Source: Manihot esculenta (Eukaryota; Streptophyta; Magnoliopsida; Malpighiales; Euphorbiaceae). Taken from it: 64,000 nucleotides of DNA. The notes beneath the pieces were generated by a model that saw nothing but the letters and a program-made list of their open reading frames with translations, did no database searches and was not told the origin of the DNA. Shown here in pieces: positions 60,480 to 64,000 of the stretch. The stretch spans positions 8,274,638 through 8,338,637 of the forward strand of contig NC_035161.2 in NCBI RefSeq assembly GCF_001659605.2, given 5' to 3'. Position 1 is the first letter of the stretch; every line of letters starts with the position of its first letter. A program made the position numbers and the translations under genes.

Positions 60480-62589
60480 TATTTAATTTAATTTAATTTA
60501 ATAATTACAATTTGGATGTTGAATTTATTGGACAATTTTATAAAATCAAGTGATTTAATAGTTGCAATTTATAAAAAAATGAAATATTTAGGTTTTATAA
60601 GAATATGAATTGATTTTTTTTTTGAAATAGAGACTGAAAGAGTAAAATTTGAGATATCTCAAATTTATTCAGATACACTTACCATTAAATTAAATCTGTG
60701 AGTGTCTTAGAATATGAATTAATTATTTTGTGTAGAATTTAAAATTCAAATAATGAATTTAAAAATTAAAAAATTATGTTATGTAAACATAATTAATTAT
60801 CTGGGCTGGTCTTAGTTTCCTTCCAAAGGGACCCAAACTAAATTGTCCTAAACTATTGCCTAAGACGTGAGAGAGAAAGCCCATTGCTTTTACTAAACGA
60901 ACCTCATTCTTCTAATTACCAAGCATTTAATTCAATGCAAATCCAATGGTTTAAAGTATAAATATATAAAAATTATAAATTTTTTTAAAAAAAACATTAA
61001 AAATATTTTAATATATTTTTTAAAATTAAAGAATGAGTTTTTTCTCTATGTTATAAATATCTCGACTTTTAAAAAGTGTTTGAGAACGAGACAGAAAAGA
61101 AATGAATGAAACATCATGATCATGATTGAGAAAATGAAACAACAAACATGTTCGATGTGGTTCTTTCATAAGAAAAGGTAAAGGCTGTGGAAAATCAATG
61201 TCTGAAGGAAGTGTAATGCCCAATCGAAGTTTCATTATAAGTACACTAGACATTATGTTTCTTTTATCTCATCTGTAGGACATACACACATCCCTAATTT
61301 GTGATTTTTTATTCAAAGTCTTTTTGTGAATAATTACATTTCGTGCATGTACATGTTGTCTTGTCCCTCTTGGCCATAAACTTAATTATATGTCTCATTA
61401 ACATAAGTAGAACTGTTGAAACTTAAGTAGATTAATCAATAGATTTATTTTTTTTGTGCTTGATCTTAAATTAATTTTTGATATCGTAAGATTTTATGGT
61501 TCAATTTATCGTAATCGATTAGTTAACCTGTTGAACTGCTTAAAATTTCAATTAAAAAGCCAATTTAAAAAGCGGGTCACACGAAAAAAATAATTATCAT
61601 GTTCTTAATGATGGATAATTTATTCATGGTGTGTAACTAAAATGATGGTGAAAGCAATTAGAAATTAAAGCGCCGTGCAGGGAGAAAAATCCATATGCCT
61701 TTTGATTTGTCAAAGTCTGGAAAGAAAAGTTCGAGTTAACGAAGGTATCCTTAGCAAAGCCAGCAAAGAAAATGAAGAAGTGGGTCGATGTAAAGGAGTT
61801 GTTCAAGATCATGAAGACTAATCTTAATTGTTCTACGAGTTTTCATCCCTAAACAAATAGGTAAATCGAGTGTATCAATACTTTGTTAGAACTGTATTTA
61901 AGGCATTGCTTATTGCCAACCAGAGGCGCAAATCTATCAACAAGACGTGACAAGAGTCTCGCGAGAATAGATGGGAAGCATGTCCCGACTCTTTTCAATA
62001 GTTTTTTTTTATTAATCAATAGATTTTTTTTTAGTAATTGATCTTAAATTAATTTTTGATATCGTAAGATTTTATGGTTCAATTTATCGTAATCAATTAG
62101 TTAACATGTTGAACTGCTTATGTAGAGTGTCGCGAGAATAGACGGGAAGCATGTCCCGATTCTTTTCAACCCTCCCAAAAAATTTAAAATTTTCGGTACC
62201 GAAAGAAGTGCGATAGCCGGACTTGCAGAGCCCGTAAGAAAATATATATTAGCACTATAAAAAACTAAAAAAATAAACTACTTGAAATAAAATTAGTGAA
62301 TACAAAAATAGTAATTACCATATAAAAAAAAGTATGCTTTTGAAGATTAATTGATTTAAAAAATTTATAATTTTTTGTTATTATATAATTTAATAAAAGG
62401 ATGAACTTTGTGAATATAATCATAAAAACTCATGTCTTCATATTAGAAAATTCTCTTCACATGTGATCTCCATCTACATTGACTTTCATTTCTAATTCTT
62501 CACATCTTTAATATGGTCATCAACCTTGCTAATCCTCCTACATAGCCAGGCTTGCAAATCTGTTTCACTCATCACTTTCTTGGGTTTAA
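60480..62589. other. Intergenic sequence downstream of the IQD gene, with interleaved duplications
   Basis: AT-rich flank with two repeated blocks in alternating order: a block of about 110 bp at 61431-61542 and 62011-62120 (attaatcaatag ... gaactgctta), and a block of about 47 bp at 61953-61999 and 62124-62170 (gcgagaatag ... gggaagcatgtcccga). A small frame with KKWVDVKELFKIMK on the plus strand near 61770-61815 was not recognised. The last 100 bases may include the 3' untranslated region of the IQD gene. Confidence 0.6.
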
Positions 62590-64000
62590 TTACCTTAACC
62601 ATCTACTGAGATCATTGGTTGAAGGAGGAGACACTTCATCTCCAAGGCTATCTGTGCAGCAAGAAGACATGTTATAATCTTCATGAACATTGCCCTTGTA
62701 GCTTGGACTCCTCAAGCTATAATCTGCAACATTATTGCTTGTCACAGGATCAGGAACTGGGAAATTGAGCCGTTTTTTGGCTGCAGAAGTTGAACCCAGT
62801 TTTTCTCTTTCTGGGGTTGACGGCCTTTGCCTTGGTGCACTTTGTGACCTGAAACGAGCCTTGGCTGATGCAGTAGCAGCCATGTAATTAGGCATTGAAG
62901 TTGTTACACATTTGTGATATCGATCCTGCTGGTTCCCGTCTTCTCTGAAGCAGCGAGGGCTGGCTGAATGAACTTGGAGCAGCGTTCTTGCTTTGGATGG
63001 TGATGGTGTTACTGGTGATTGAAGTGGGAAAGTGCTGTGGGCTCTAGAGAGAGGGGAAGCAACAGAATATGAACTTGGCCTTTGTTGTTGATAGTGATGA
63101 TACTCATGATGGGATTTACGAGCAATTGGGGTCGAGAAAGTGTAAGGTTGAGAGGTGTCAATTTCAACAGTTTTGATGGGTTCTCTCTGATCATTTAAAC
63201 CTCTGATCCCTCTGTTCTCTAATTGCTTCCTCCTCGTCCATCGATCATGCCATCTGGGTTTCTCTTCCAGTTCTCCTTCACTTGCATATGTCACTCTACT
63301 GGGTCTCCACATCTGTCAGCAAAATCATTCAACAAGGCAGAAAGTGCAGCAATTAGAGAAGGTTGCCTTGTTTATAGACTCTGTTTGGCAACAACTACGG
63401 AGGTAGTGTTTAGTGCAACCACTCAGTATTTAACGGTGGAAGGAATGGATTATAAAAAGCTACTTATTAACAGCTAATTGCCGAAATAGAGCAGATAGAA
63501 TGAGGAAGAAGTGAAGTGGTCAAAACCTGGTGAGAAAAAGCATGAGCAATGGCCTTCTCACGTTTCAAGGCAACTTCCTTTGTTTCTTGCAACATCACTT
63601 GGATCTCTTCCAGTGAATGTGGGTGTTGATCATCCCAATTGACCCATTCATCAGCAGTGCTGCTTTCATCCCTAGACTGCATTAACTTTAAACGTTACAA
63701 ATTCCATTTAATATAACATAAAAAGAAAAAATTAGTGATTTTACCACTGCAAGAGATTCCTTACAATGGACTTTCTATCAGCAAGCTGCGACCCCCACAA
63801 GCTGTTAAGATCAGTTGAGATGGAATTTGTGGTTCCTTCGTAAGAAAGCCTCTTGCGTTGATCCCGAACTCGTGCTTGAACTCGCATCAGAGCCTGCATG
63901 CAGTGAAGAGTCATCTTTGCTCGCTTTCTAACATTGTGTCCTCTCACTAAAGCTTGCAGCTTCACCAGTCCCTTAAGCGCCCGAAGAGCTCTCCTGGCCT
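62590..64000 (-). CDS. IQ67-domain (IQD) calmodulin-binding protein, 3' part
   Basis: IQD proteins are plant scaffolds that bind calmodulin and associate with microtubules or membranes. The gene is incomplete: its 5' exons lie beyond the right edge. Visible exons are 64000-63765, 63676-63527 and 63312-62590, with introns of 88 and 214 bp having GT and AG ends and all in phase 0. The first visible exon carries the IQ67 core ([40 protein letters not shown]), with a hydrophobic and basic spacing for calmodulin contact. The middle exon has an acidic stretch ([12 protein letters not shown]) and [11 protein letters not shown], and the last has a Trp/Arg motif ([12 protein letters not shown]) and a long Ser/Pro-rich tail with [20 protein letters not shown], the usual IQD C-terminal motif. 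The layout fits the IQD16-18 type group, but the member cannot be fixed without the N-terminus. Confidence 0.93.

Noticed and set aside
1..64000. CRISPR arrays, bacterial operons, tRNA or rRNA genes
   Set aside because: None seen. Tandem repeats here are LTR arrays and minisatellites, without regular unique spacers, and the genes are clearly plant.

Overview
This is a plant (eudicot) nuclear genome window. It is AT-rich, its genes have short GT-AG introns, and it holds three plant genes among nested LTR retrotransposons and small non-autonomous DNA elements. The gene types and the Ty3 family suggest a Euphorbiaceae genome such as cassava or rubber tree, but that is an impression I cannot verify here.

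Host genes: (1) 350-3857, minus strand, a complete two-exon leucine-rich-repeat receptor kinase. (2) 18954-20795, plus strand, a complete four-exon GROWTH-REGULATING FACTOR transcription factor with QLQ and WRC domains and a miR396 target site. (3) 62590-64000, minus strand, the 3' part of an IQ67-domain calmodulin-binding protein that runs off the right edge. I see no functional link between the three.

Repeats, left to right: a Mutator-like foldback element (4140-4651, 9-bp TSD); an old LTR retrotransposon C (6097-11399, TSD ctaat); a hAT-like foldback element (13694-14169); a three-level nest (22361-46406); a 396-bp tandem duplication (48122-48913); a solo LTR (50186-52359, TSD agacg); and a non-autonomous LTR element D (54035-60474, TSD tgtat). 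D carries GC-rich tandem repeats and what look like host gene fragments, with no recognisable polymerase.

The nest is a decayed Ty1-copia element (161-bp LTRs) split by Ty3 chromovirus A (25773-45950), which is split inside its integrase by Ty3 chromovirus B (32049-42706, TSD gattt). B is a rearranged tandem: LTR fragment, internal fragment, LTR, internal region, LTR. A is flanked by an exact 68-bp duplication of copia sequence instead of a 5-bp TSD, and its 3' LTR lacks the terminal CA, so its entry or later repair was not ordinary integration.

The most interesting unlabelled structure is in the Ty3 LTRs (A, B and the solo LTR). All carry a tandem array of short hairpins, mostly exactly 27 nt. 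The 6-bp stems change sequence but keep pairing, while the loop keeps a TCTACG core. The LTRs also share arrays of a GC-rich palindrome (TTCGGCCGCCGAA type) around a TATA box and a conserved set of splice-like sites, suggesting a structured, possibly spliced RNA leader.
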